The position numbers and the translations under genes were made by a program. The notes below the pieces were generated by a model. That model did no database searches and was not told where the DNA came from. It worked only from the letters and a program-made list of their open reading frames with translations. Shown one piece after another: positions 17,263 to 26,599 of a stretch of 64,000 nucleotides of DNA; position 1 is the first letter of the stretch, and the number at the start of each line of letters is the position of its first letter. Source of the stretch: CAIWHR01 sp963708855 (lineage in GTDB: Bacteria > Pseudomonadota > Gammaproteobacteria > Burkholderiales > Casimicrobiaceae); NCBI GenBank assembly GCA_963708855.1, contig CAVPUM010000002.1:1-64000 (forward strand), read 5' to 3'.

Positions 17263-18415
17263 CTGCGCGCAGGACCTCGGCGCTGTGCTCTCCCTGTGCC
17301 GGCGCCTGCCGCGTCACCGCGAACGCATGGGCGGAGATCTTGAACGGTGGCGCGTACTCGCGCGATCCGTCGCTTCGGGCCAGCACCATCTCGCGCGCGA
17401 CGAATTGCGGGTCGGCGAGTGCCTCGTCGAGCGTCGCGATCGGCGTGACGCAGCAATCGACCGTCGAGAATTTTTCCACCCATGCCGCGAGCGGCGCGTC
17501 GGAAAAGATGCGCTCGAGTTCGGCGCGAACACGCGCTCCTTCGTCACCCAACGCTAGACGGAAGGCGACGAGGTCGGGGCGCCCGATGGTCGTGCACAGC
17601 GCGTGCCAGAACTTCTCCTCCAGCGCGCCCACGGCAAGCCAGCGCCCGTCCCGCGTCGGATAGACACCGTAGCAGGGCACGCCACCGGTCAGGAGATCGG
17701 CGCCGCGTGGAAGTACGCGACCCCACTGCTCCAGTGCATGCAGCGCGAAGATGTTGTGCGCGAGCGAAGCATCGGCCATCGCGACGTCCACGTAACGACC
17801 GCGGCCGGTCCGGTGGGCACCCAGAAGGGTGGCGAGGAGCCCGATCGCGGTGGATGCGGCGCCGCCCAGCAGGTCGGCGATCTGCAGGTTGCACAGCGCG
17901 GGCGGGCCTTCCCGCGCACCGATCTGGTCGAGTACGCCGGCATGGGCCAGGTAGTTGATGTCGTGACCGGCGAAGTGCGCGCGCGGTCCGGTCTGGCCGT
18001 AGCCGGAGATAGCGGCGTAGACGATGCGGGGATTGATCGCTGCGACCGTCGCATAGTCCACGCCCAGCGTGGACACGACACCGGGTCGGAAGCCTTCGAC
18101 GATCACGTCAGCGACCTTTGCCAGCGCCAGGAACGCGTCGCGGCCCCGCGCATCCTTGAGGTCGAGTGCGATGCTGCGCTTGTTGCGGTTCACCGCACGG
18201 TAGAAAGCCGAGACGGTCCCGGGCCGATTGCCCAGATTGCGCGCGTAGTCGCCGGCATGGGTGTCCTCGACCTTGATTACGTCGGCGCCGAGGTCCGCGA
18301 GGTAGAGCGTGCAGACGGGGCCGGGCAGGAGCCGTGTCAGGTCCAGCACCCGGATGCCCTCGAGCGGGGCCGCGGCATCCGGTTTTTCGGTCCCGACAGG
18401 GGTTTCCGCGCTCAC
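17201..18415 (-). CDS. CaiB/BaiF (family III) CoA-transferase
   Basis: This 404-residue protein resembles alpha-methylacyl-CoA racemases and formyl-CoA transferases. It shows the N-terminal GIRVLDLTRLLPGPVCTLY, the CoA-binding text NRNKRSIALDLKD, and the catalytic-type Asp in LQIADLLGGAASTAIG. The substrate cannot be assigned. The GTG start at 18415 overlaps the purK stop (GTGA), so it is translationally coupled to purK, an odd partner for a CoA-transferase. Its 3' end is duplicated as part of the 74-bp repeat. It sits convergent to the liu cluster, so a role in branched-chain or methyl-branched acyl-CoA metabolism is possible. Confidence 0.88.
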   Translation of the reverse strand: MSAETPVGTEKPDAAAPLEGIRVLDLTRLLPGPVCTLYLADLGADVIKVEDTHAGDYARNLGNRPGTVSAFYRAVNRNKRSIALDLKDARGRDAFLALAKVADVIVEGFRPGVVSTLGVDYATVAAINPRIVYAAISGYGQTGPRAHFAGHDINYLAHAGVLDQIGAREGPPALCNLQIADLLGGAASTAIGLLATLLGAHRTGRGRYVDVAMADASLAHNIFALHALEQWGRVLPRGADLLTGGVPCYGVYPTRDGRWLAVGALEEKFWHALCTTIGRPDLVAFRLALGDEGARVRAELERIFSDAPLAAWVEKFSTVDCCVTPIATLDEALADPQFVAREMVLARSDGSREYAPPFKISAHAFAVTRQAPAQGEHSAEVLRAAGYADAAIDALVAAGVVRTS

Positions 18416-19582
18416 GACAGGTCGGCGCCCGGGATGCCGAGATCGCGCTTGATCGCGCGCGCGGTGGCCAGCGCCCCGGAGAGCGTCGGTGCGAGGCAGG
18501 TAACGTGCCCCATCTTGCGGCCGCGCCGCGGCTCCACCTTGCCGTACAGGTGGAGCTTCGCCGCGGGATGGACGAGGACGCGCGTCCAGTCGGGCTCGCG
18601 CGCCGCGGCGCCGGCATCCGCGAACCAGATGTCGCCCAGCAGGTTTACCATCACCGCGGGCTGGTGCTGCCGAGGGTCGCCGAGCGGAAGTCCGGCGAGC
18701 ACGCGTGCCTGCTGCTCGAACTGCGAGGTCACGCAGGCGTCGATCGAATAGTGCCCGCTGTTGTGGGGCCGCGGGGCGATCTCGTTGACGATGAGCCGGT
18801 CCTGGCTCGTCACGAACATTTCGACGCACAGCACGCCCCGGTAATCGAGTTTCGCCGCGACCGCGCTCGCCACGGCCTGCGCTTCCGCGGACAGCGCAGC
18901 AGGCACGCGCGCCGGGACGATCGACACGTCGAGAATGCCGTCGCGATGGTGATTCTCGGCGACAGGCCACGTCGTGGCGTCGCCACGTTCCGTGCGCGCG
19001 ACGACGACCGAGACCTCGAACGCGAGCGGCACCAGCTGCTCGATGATGCAGGGTACGCTGCCCATGGCGGTCCACGCGGCCGCGGCGTCGTCCCGCGTCG
19101 CCACTCGGATCTGGCCTTTGCCGTCGTAGCCCATGCGTGCGCTCTTCACGATCCCGGGACAGAGCGACACGTCGACCCGGCGTGCGTCGTCCTCGCTCGC
19201 CAGCACCGCGTAGGGCGCAACGCTGAAGCCGTGACCCGTCAGGAACGCCTTCTCGCGGATCCGGTCCTGTGCGATCGCGACGCTCTCGCGCCGCGGGGCA
19301 GACACGCGCCGTGCGGGCCAGGAATCCGAGTGCCGCCGCCGGAACGTTCTCGAACTCCGTGGTGGCGGCGCTCGCGAGCGCGGCGAGTTCGGCCAGACCC
19401 GCCGGGTCGAGATAATCGCTGCGAATGTGGCAATCGGCCACGCTGGCGGCGGGACCGTGCTCGCCCGGGTCCAGCACGGCAACCTTGTAACCTAGGCTCT
19501 GCGCAGCCATGCAGAACATCCGGCCGAGCTGGCCGCCGCCCAGGAGCCCGAGCCACGCGCCGGGAGGGACGACGGTGCCCAC
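18412..19582 (-). CDS. purK: N5-carboxyaminoimidazole ribonucleotide synthase, one frame break
   Basis: PurK makes N5-CAIR from AIR, ATP and bicarbonate in purine synthesis. The N-terminus reads in one frame from GTG 19582 (LGLLGGGQLGRMFCMAAQ, the nucleotide-binding loop). The rest reads in another frame from about 19300 (ESVAIAQDRIREKAFL, then ATP-grasp segments and IVNEIAPRPHNSGH). Removing one C in the GCGGCGCGAGAGC stretch near 19290-19305 restores a normal protein of about 390 residues. A sequencing indel is likely; a real mutation would force purine auxotrophy unless compensated. It follows purE by seven bases. Confidence 0.85.
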
Positions 19583-19588
19583 CGCCGG

Positions 19589-20095
19589 CTACGTCGCCGG
19601 AGGCACGCGCATCGCGCGGGCGGCGTTCGTCTGTTTCAGGCGGAACGCGGCCAGTTTCCTGGCGACGGCGGGGTCGGTGCCCGCAAGCAGCGCGACAGCG
19701 AACAGCCCCGCATTGGCGGCGCCGGCCTCGCCTATGGCGAACGTCGCGACCGGGACGCCTTTGGGCATCTGGACGATCGAATACAAGGAATCCTCGCCAC
19801 GCAGGTATTTCGAGGGCACGGGAACCCCGAGCACGGGCACTGCGGTCTTCGATGCGAGCATGCCGGGCAGATGCGCCGCGCCGCCCGCGCCCGCGATGAT
19901 GCAGCGCAGGCCACGCGGACCGGCGTCCTCCGCATATTCGAGCATGTCGTCCGGCATCCGGTGCGCCGAGAGCACGCGCGCTTCGTACGCGATGCCGAAT
20001 GCGTCGAGCTGCATGGCCGCGTGGCGCATGATGTCCCAGTCGCTTTCGCTGCCCATGACGACGCCGACCAGCGTGGCAATCTTGCGTTGTCCCAT
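19589..20095 (-). CDS. purE: N5-carboxyaminoimidazole ribonucleotide mutase
   Basis: This 168-residue class I PurE converts N5-CAIR to CAIR. The active-site segments are GVVMGSESDWD near the N-terminus, VLSAHRMPDDM with the catalytic His, and IAGAGGAAHLPGM. ATG 20095 was chosen because a GAGGG site precedes it and homologues begin at this point; an upstream start at 20140 adds 15 unconserved residues. It is first in a minus-strand purE-purK-CoA-transferase unit, divergent from the transglycosylase. Confidence 0.93.
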   Translation of the reverse strand: MGQRKIATLVGVVMGSESDWDIMRHAAMQLDAFGIAYEARVLSAHRMPDDMLEYAEDAGPRGLRCIIAGAGGAAHLPGMLASKTAVPVLGVPVPSKYLRGEDSLYSIVQMPKGVPVATFAIGEAGAANAGLFAVALLAGTDPAVARKLAAFRLKQTNAARAMRVPPAT

Positions 20096-20269
20096 CGGCC
20101 CTCCCCGATGTCGGGACCGCGCCGCGCGGGAGAGCCGCACGGGCGCCCGAAATGTCCATGAATCTTAGCATCGGGAGGGGACTCGCCGGTGTGCCGAAGG
20201 AGTCCCTTGGCCTCGGAGCGGCGCGACGGAGGTTGCCCTCGAGGCCCCCCGTCGCGGACAATACGCTTC

Positions 20270-22216
20270 ATGTGCCGAATCCTCCGTGCCTGTGTGCTTG
20301 CCCTCTGCCTCTTCGGCAGTGGTCTGGCCGTCCCCGCCGCCGCCCAGACCGACACGGACTTTCTCGCCGCGCGCACGGCATTCGAGCGCGGCGACCGGGG
20401 TCGGCTCGACGCGCTGGCGCCAAGGCTCGCGGACCATGTCCTCCTGTCCTACGTCGAGTTCTGGCAGCGGATGCTCCAGCTCGAGAACGCCGCCGAAACG
20501 GACGTCGCCGCGTTTTTCGTCCGCTGGCCGAAATCCCCGCTCGCCGACCGCCTGCGTGTGGATTGGCTGAAGGCGCTGGGAAAGCGTGGTCAGTGGTCGA
20601 CGTTCGGCGCCCACTACCCGCCGCCGGCCGGCGAGGATGTCGAGCTTGCGTGCTACGGAATCCAGTATCGTCGCCAGCGTGACGGCGACGTGGCGGTGGG
20701 GGACGCGAAGCCGCTCTGGTTCACGGGACAGGCGACGCCGGAGTCCTGCGCGCCGCTGTTCGTCGCGCTGATCGCGAAGGGCGACCTGACGGTCGAGGAT
20801 CGACGGACGCGGTTCCGCCTGGCCACCGAAGCGGGCAACGTTCGTCTCGCGCAGGCGATCGCCGTGGACATGCCGCCGGCGGACCGGATCGCCGCGCGGG
20901 ATTTCGCGCAGGTCGACCCGAGTCCGGGACCGGCGCTGGCACGAGGCGAATTCCGCTGGAAGCAACAGGGCGGCCGTGACCTGGCGCTCTACGCGCTCGA
21001 GCGTGCGGCGCGCACCGACGCGGCCGGCGTTCGCGCGGCCTGGGAGAAGCAGCGCGACCTTCTGCCCGAAGCCGACCGGCGTTACGGGAACGCGCGGATC
21101 GCCTTCCACGCGGCGCGCCAACTCCATCCGCTCGCCGCGGAGTGGTATCGCGAGGCCGGGAATGTTCCGTTGTCCGATGCGCCGCGCGCATGGCGTGTCC
21201 GCGCGGCGCTGCGGGCAGGCGCCTGGCCGGACGCCCTGGCGGCGATCGAGGCCATGCCGGCGTCCGAGGCGCAGGATGCGGCGTGGCGCTACTGGAAAGC
21301 GCGCGCACTTTCCGCCACGGGGCGGCCGGCCGAGGCAGCGGTGATCCACGCCGGGCTCGCCGGCGAGATCAGCTTCTACGGCATGTTGTCGGCAGAGGCG
21401 ATCGGTCAGCGCCAGGAGACCGCGACCGCGCCGACCGAGACCGATGCCGCGGCCCTGGCGACGTTCGGTGCCGATGCCGCCGTGCGCCGCGCGGTCAAGC
21501 TCGCGCAGCTCGACATGCGGCCGGAGTCGCAGCGCGAGTGGCTCTACGTCGTGCGCGGACTCTCCGACGAGGCGCTGCTCATGGCGGCGGAGTACGCGCG
21601 TCGCGAGGGACTGTACGACCGCGCGATCAATACCGCCGAAAGAACGTCGACCCGGCACGATTTCAGCCTGCGCTACCTGATGCCGTTTCGCCCGCAGTTC
21701 GCCACTGCGGCGCAGGAACACGCGGTCGACGCGGCGCTCCTGTTCGGCATCGCTCGACAGGAGTCGCGCTTCGCTCCGGACATCGTATCGTCCGCCGGCG
21801 CGGTGGGGTTGATGCAGCTGATGCCGCCGACGGCGCGATGGGTCGCGAAGCAGTTGAATCGTCCGGACTTCCGTCCGTCGGAGATTTCCGATGTGGCGAT
21901 CAACACGCAGTTCGGCGCGTACTATTTCAAGTACTGGTTCGACCGGCTCGATCGCCTGCCGGCGCTCGCGGCCGCGGCATACAACGCCGGTCCCGGCCGC
22001 GCCCAGGCGTGGCGCGCGGGCGCGCCCCTCGAGGGCGCCGTCTGGGTCGAGACGATCCCGTTCAACGAAACCCGCGACTACGTGAAGAAGGTGCTGGCCA
22101 ACGCCATGGTCTACGCGCGTGCGCTCGATCAGACCTTTGTGCCGCTCACGACGCGGCTTGGCACGGTATCTCCTCGAGGAAACGGGGCCAGCGCGGCTGT
22201 CGCCACCGGTGATTGA
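20270..22216 (+). CDS. slt: soluble lytic murein transglycosylase
   Basis: This 648-residue periplasmic enzyme cleaves peptidoglycan glycan strands with formation of 1,6-anhydro-MurNAc. ATG 20270 starts a signal peptide (ILRACVLALCLFGSGLAV, cleavage near AAA-Q). A long superhelical U/L domain (about 30-470) is followed by the SLT catalytic domain, with the catalytic Glu at about E498 in GIARQESRF, then GAVGLMQLMPPTA and the YNAGPGRAQAWR motif. The length matches the Slt70 family. A UUCG-hairpin repeat follows the stop codon immediately. Confidence 0.92.
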   Translation: MCRILRACVLALCLFGSGLAVPAAAQTDTDFLAARTAFERGDRGRLDALAPRLADHVLLSYVEFWQRMLQLENAAETDVAAFFVRWPKSPLADRLRVDWLKALGKRGQWSTFGAHYPPPAGEDVELACYGIQYRRQRDGDVAVGDAKPLWFTGQATPESCAPLFVALIAKGDLTVEDRRTRFRLATEAGNVRLAQAIAVDMPPADRIAARDFAQVDPSPGPALARGEFRWKQQGGRDLALYALERAARTDAAGVRAAWEKQRDLLPEADRRYGNARIAFHAARQLHPLAAEWYREAGNVPLSDAPRAWRVRAALRAGAWPDALAAIEAMPASEAQDAAWRYWKARALSATGRPAEAAVIHAGLAGEISFYGMLSAEAIGQRQETATAPTETDAAALATFGADAAVRRAVKLAQLDMRPESQREWLYVVRGLSDEALLMAAEYARREGLYDRAINTAERTSTRHDFSLRYLMPFRPQFATAAQEHAVDAALLFGIARQESRFAPDIVSSAGAVGLMQLMPPTARWVAKQLNRPDFRPSEISDVAINTQFGAYYFKYWFDRLDRLPALAAAAYNAGPGRAQAWRAGAPLEGAVWVETIPFNETRDYVKKVLANAMVYARALDQTFVPLTTRLGTVSPRGNGASAAVATGD

Positions 22217-22225
22217 TGGACGGGG

Positions 22226-22366
22226 CCCCCACGCTCGCTGTGTGCGGCTTCGCCGCATCCCGCTTCGCGGGACCAGCCTTCGGCTGTCCTGCGGCCTTCG
22301 GCCTGGTGTTCGCTGCCCCCCGCGGGGGCACCCAGCGCCCTTCGGGCGGCCGGGCGGGCGCTGAGT
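22226..22366. repeat. UUCG-hairpin repeat element, copy A
   Basis: About 140 bases made of consecutive short hairpins, several with TTCG-type loops: TGCGG-CTTCG-CCGCA, TCCCGC-TTC-GCGGGA, CAGCC-TTC-GGCTG, GGCC-TTC-GGCC, CCCCCGCGGGGG and GCCC-TTCG-GGC. The first 85 bases recur almost unchanged at 40182-40268, and the last part recurs at 24589-24662. It lies between slt and the NDUFA9-like gene. It may act as a transcript terminator/stabiliser or be a REP-like dispersed element. Confidence 0.85.
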
Positions 22367-22368
22367 AG

Positions 22369-23311
22369 ATGGCCGAGCGCGACGATCCTCGTCGTGGGCG
22401 GTAGCGGATTCGTCGGCCGCTACGTCGTGGACCGGCTGGTCGCGACGGGCGAACGTGTCGTCGTCCCGACGCGGACGCGCGACAAGGCACGGCCTCTCTT
22501 CGTGCTGCCCACGGTCACCGTCGTCGCGGCCGATGTCAACCGCGCGGGCGAGTTGGCACGCCTCGCGCAGGGCGCGTCGGCCGTCATCAACCTCGTCGGA
22601 ATCCTGAACGAGACCGGCGGACAGACGTTCCAGAAGGCGCACGTCGATCTCGCCGGCCAGGTGATCGCCGCCTGCAAGGCGGCGGGTGTGCGCAGGCTCG
22701 TGCACATGAGCGCGCTCAATGCCGATCCCGCCGGACCGAGCCGTTATCTCCGGAGCAAGGGTGAAGCCGAGGCGGCGGTGGCGGCATCCGGCCTCGACTG
22801 GACGATCGTCGAGCCATCGGTGATCTTCGGGCGTGAAGACGCGTTTCTCAACCTGTTCGCACGGATCCTGCGCATCGCCCCGGTGATGGCGCTTGCGCGC
22901 GCCGACGCGAGGTTCCAGCCGGTGTACGTCGGCGACGTCGCCGACTGCATCGTGCGGGCCCTTTCGCTGCCGGCGACCATCGGCCAGCGCTACCCGCTGT
23001 GCGGCCCGACGATCTACACGCTGCGCGAGCTCGTTCACTACGCCGGTGAGGTGATCGGCAAGCCGCGCCCGATCATCGGCCTCGGACGAACGCTCGGGAC
23101 GCTGCAGGCCGCTGCGCTGGAGCTCCTTCCCGGCACGCTGATGAGCCGCGACAACCTGGCATCGATGGAGAGGGACAGTGTCTGCGGGTGCGATTTCCCC
23201 GCCGTGTTCGGCTTGCGGCCGCAGGCGCTCGAGACCATCGCGCCCACGTACCTCGGGCCGGAGGCCGCGAAGAGCCCGTACGACGACTATCGCGTGCGCG
23301 GCGGGCGATGA
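22369..23311 (+). CDS. NAD(P)-binding protein of the NDUFA9/complex I-associated type
   Basis: This atypical short-chain dehydrogenase of about 313 residues resembles NDUFA9 and bacterial relatives annotated as complex I NAD-binding or epimerase-like proteins. It shows the Rossmann start VVGGSGFVGRYVVDRL, then VINLVGILNE and VHMSALNADPAGPSRYLRSK with a Tyr-x-x-x-Lys-like segment. ATG 22369 lies right after the repeat and is out of frame with the body. Dropping one G at about 22381 would give MAERTILVVGG, a normal start. The only in-frame start, GTG 22394, removes the first beta strand. The molecular role is not established. Confidence 0.75.
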
Positions 23312-23345
23312 ACCACCACGCGCCCGCCACGCTTTCGCATGCGCC

Positions 23346-24587
23346 GTGAAGATCTACCGTGTCGGCGGCTCGGTGCGCGACGAGCTGCTCGGCCGCCCGG
23401 TCGTCGATCGCGACTGGGTCGTCGTCGGCGCGACGCCGGAGATCCTCATCGCGTCGGGCTACAAGCCGGTCGGCCGCGACTTTCCGGTCTTTCTGCATCG
23501 GGATACCGGCGAGGAATATGCGCTGGCCCGCACCGAGCGCAAGCACGGGCGCGGCTACCGGGGATTCGAGTTCTTCGCGTCACCCGACGTCACGCTCGAT
23601 GAGGACCTCGTCCGCCGCGATCTGACGATCAACGCCATGGCCCGCGACGAGCAGGGCGCGCTGATCGATCCCTACGGAGGGCAGGCCGATCTCAGGCCGG
23701 CGTGCTGCGGCACGTTTCCCCGGCGTTCGTCGAGGATCCGCTGCGCGTGCTGCGCGTTGCGCGCTTCGCCGCCCGCTTCGGATTTGACGTGGCTCCGGAA
23801 ACCCGGCGCCTGATGCGCGGAGCTGGTCGCAACGGGCGAGATCAAAGAGCTCGCGTCCGAGCGCGTCTGGCAGGAACTCGCCAGAGGCTTGCTGGAGCCG
23901 CATCCGGCGCGGATGCTGGCGGTGATGCGCGACTGCGGTGCGCTCGCACAGCTCATGCCCGAAGTGAACGCGCTGTACACCGCGGGTTCGCGAGCGCGGC
24001 GCTCGAAGGCGAGCCCCGGGTCCCGCCTGTCGCTTGCGCTGGAGTACGCGGCGAAACGAGGATTCACGCTTGCCGGTCCGGTATGCCGTGCTCGCACAGG
24101 ATTTCGGCGCACTCGGCGGCGCGCGTCACGCAGCAGGGGACGCGCCGGGCAGACGATGCGCGACGTGCGGCTCGCCGAGGCAATGTCGGCCCGGCTCAGG
24201 GTGCCGGTGGAATGTCGCGATGCCGCGCGCCTCGCGGCGCGGTGGCATCGGATCGTCGCCCGGGCGCCCGCACTGCAACCGGCGGCGCTGCTCGACGTCA
24301 TCAACGCCGCCGACGCGCCTGCGCCGCCCGGAGCGCCTCGAGACGCTGCTGCACGCCTGCGAATGCGTCGTGATGTCCGCGCCGGATGCCCCGGACGATT
24401 TCGCGCCCGGCGCGCTACCTGGCAGCGGCGCTCGCAGTGGCGAAAGGCGTCGCCGCCGGCGCGATCGCCCGCGCGGCCGCGGAGAAGGCCAGGACTCCCG
24501 GCATCCGAACGCGCAGACACGATCGCGAAGGCCATACGCTCGGCGCGGCTCACCGCGCTCCGCGCGTGGAAGCGCACGGGCCGATGA
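23346..24587 (+). pseudogene. cca: CCA-adding tRNA nucleotidyltransferase, multiply frame-broken with eroded HD domain
   Basis: Cca adds or repairs the 3' CCA of tRNAs. From GTG 23346 the nucleotidyltransferase head is clear (YRVGGSVRDELLGRP, VDRDWVVVGATP with the catalytic Asp pair, RRDLTINAMA). The frame then changes at least seven times (near 23697, 23818, 24070, 24155, 24320, 24408, 24510), although conserved blocks persist (RHVSPAFVEDPLRVLRVARF, SARLRVPVECRDAARLAARW, RYLAAALAVAKG, ending in RAWKRTGR). The HD phosphohydrolase motifs of multifunctional Cca are missing: where HDxGK is expected the text is AQDFGA, and no HHGH is found. Indels alone would not remove those residues, so partial decay is possible. 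Confidence 0.75.
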
Positions 24588-24588
24588 A

Positions 24589-24662
24589 CGGCCCCCTGCT
24601 CACCGCGTCCGCCGCCCCCCGCGGCGGGCGCGCAGTGCCCTTCGGGCGGCCGTGCGGGCACT
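24589..24662. repeat. UUCG-hairpin repeat element, partial copy C
   Basis: This matches the 3' module of copy A: a CCGCCCCCCGCGGCGG palindrome followed by GTGCCC-TTCG-GGCGGC and a GGGC tail. It lies exactly between the end of cca and the stop codon of coq7 on the opposite strand, so it separates two convergent genes. Its position fits a bidirectional transcription barrier. Confidence 0.7.
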
Positions 24663-25282
24663 AGACCCGGTACGCGACGAACCGCATCACGTCGGCCGCG
24701 ACGCGCATCAGGCCCTTGACCGGGAACGGGAGATCGACGGCGCCCGCGGCCCTGGCCGCCGCGCCGTGGCGCGCCTCGTCGTCGCGCATCTTCTCGACGA
24801 TGGCGCGGCTCCTCGCGTCGGCGACCGGGAGCCGTTCCATGTGCCCGGTGAGATGCTCCTCGACCTGTCGCTCCGTTTCGACGACAAAGCCGAGGTTCAC
24901 GCGATCGCCGGCGACGCCGGCCGCGACGCCGATCGCGAACGAGCCCGCGTACCAGAGCGGATTGAGCAGCGACGGCCGGTCGTCGAGCTCGCCAAGGCGC
25001 TGTTGCGTCCAGGCGAGATGCTCTTCCTCCTCGCGCGCGGCCACGGCGAACTCGTGCTTGATGGCGGGATCGCGGGCGAGGAGCGCCTGCGCGGCGTAGA
25101 GCGCCTGCGCGCAGACCTCGCCGGTGTGATTGACGCGCATCAGACCCGCCGCGTGACGCCGCTCGTCGGGCGTCAGGGCCGTATGCTTCGAGATTCGCCC
25201 CGGGCGTGGCGCGCGACGCCGTCGGCACTCCTGCCAGCGTGCGCAGGGCGCGGTCGAAACTGACGATGAGATCGTTCAGCAT
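24661..25282 (-). CDS. coq7: 2-polyprenyl-3-methyl-6-methoxy-1,4-benzoquinone monooxygenase, one frame break
   Basis: Coq7/UbiM-type di-iron hydroxylase of ubiquinone synthesis, about 206 residues. The ferritin-like carboxylate/His ligands are visible: VNHTGEVCAQALYAAQ, REEEEHLAWTQQRL, VEEHLTGH and RDDEARHGAAA. The N-terminus (MLNDLIVSFDRALRTLAG, ATG 25282) reads in a different frame from the body. One missing base near 25165, where LTPDERRHAAGLMRVN should begin, explains this. An alternative in-frame start for the N-terminal part lies at 25309. The gene is downstream of the porin on the same strand. Confidence 0.85.
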
Positions 25283-25322
25283 GCCGCGTCCGTTGGAAAT
25301 GGTGGACATGGTGCGAGCGGGC

Positions 25323-26470
25323 CTAGAAGAAGTGTGCCATCCCCATGACGAATCCACCGGGCTTGCCGCAGTCCCCGTTGGGGTAGACATCGCAGAGGAT
25401 CGGGTACGGGTTCTGGTTGAATGTGTACGCTGCGTTGGATTCGTTCCGGATCTTGACGTAACCGGCGTACGCCAGCGTGCGTCCCGACAGCACGTAGGTG
25501 TAGCTGACTTCCCATTGGGTCGAGCCCGTGTCCTGTCCCTTTGGTGAGGCCGCCGATGCGCGTGCCATCGACCGCGCTGCCGGTGCCGTTTCCGGCACGA
25601 CCGACGAACGCGTACAGCAATCCGGGGCCGACATCGGCGGTTGCGCCGATGCCGTAGAAGTTGCGTTTCAGGTCGGTCGTCGCCGTGGCTTCGTACTGCA
25701 GCCTTTCGTAGACCGCGCCGATGCGGACCAGCTCGAACTGGTAGCTGCCGGCGACCGAGAGCGCATGATCGGTGAGCGGCTCGGCAGGCGTGCCGCGGAT
25801 CCTGTCGTGGAGTTCGTAGGCGATGCCGAGCTGCACCGGGCCGTTGTTGTAGAACGCGCCGGTGCTTATGGCGTTGCTGTGGGGCCGCAACAACCCCTCG
25901 TAGCTCGCGTACTGGAAGCTGGCGTTGAAGCCGGACATCCTCGGCGTGTCGTAGCGGATCGATTGCCTGAGCCGGTCGTCGAAACCGCCGGCTTCCGGCG
26001 GACCCAGAAAACCCTGCGCCCACAGCGCAGGCCGTGGACAGGATCGACGTCGTCAGCGTCGGGACATTGCCGAAGATCGGAAGAATGTCGTCGTACGGCC
26101 CGAGAAAATAGCCCATCTTGAACGTGCCCAGAGGCCCGGACAGCCCGAGGAACGTTTCGCGGCTGGCCAGGACGCCGCGGCCTTCGGTCAACGAAACGCC
26201 GCTCTCGATCTGGAAGATCGCGGAGACGCCGCCCGCCGAGGGGCTCGGCACCGCGGATTCCGAACTGCGACGAGTTGGACGATCACGCGGAACACGTTGG
26301 GGTTCGGACAGTTGTCCGGACAGCCCGACCCCGTCTGCTTGCCGTTGACGAGCTTCCATGTCGACGTTCAGGCGACCGTACAGCGTGACGTTCGCCTCCT
26401 GCGCCCGCACGAGCGGGGCGGCCAGAAGGATGGCGACGAAGAGGGTGACAAGCGTCGACTGGGAGGACAA
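25323..26470 (-). pseudogene. outer-membrane porin (gram-negative porin family), several frame breaks
   Basis: This is a general trimeric porin of the betaproteobacterial type, 16-stranded and about 370 residues when frames are joined. The signal peptide is VTLFVAILLAAPLVRAQ, followed by EANVTLYGRLNVDMEA. The middle keeps the typical text GVSAIFQIESGVSL, SRETFLGLSGPLGTFKMGY, and MSGFNASFQYASYEG. It ends in GGFVMGMAHFF, with the C-terminal Phe needed for BAM recognition. A TTG start at 26470 has GGAGA six bases upstream; no ATG fits as well. Frames change at about 26350, 26270, 26000 and 25540. It is tandem to a second porin. Confidence 0.8.
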
Positions 26471-26527
26471 GGATTTTCTCCGCTGGCAAATGATATCGCA
26501 GTGGAGGCGGCGCATCGGCCGCGGACC

Positions 26528-26556
26528 AAAAAAACGGGCGCCCGAAGGCGCCCGTC
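26528..26556 (-). terminator. rho-independent terminator after the second porin
   Basis: Read on the minus strand, a nine-base-pair stem ACGGGCGCC-TTCG-GGCGCCCGT with a UUCG tetraloop is followed by seven T residues. It lies about 45 bases beyond the stop of the porin at 26600. It should end transcription of that porin before the next one, making the two porins separately controlled. Confidence 0.9.
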
Positions 26557-26599
26557 TGGTCGTGCCTTTCCGGCCGGAGCCGGATGCGCACTCTTCCGC

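Noticed and set aside
22226..22366. Possible CRISPR or tRNA-like structure in the hairpin repeat
   Set aside because: Hairpins differ in sequence, have no regular spacer unit and no cloverleaf; the dispersed near-identical copy shows a REP-like element.
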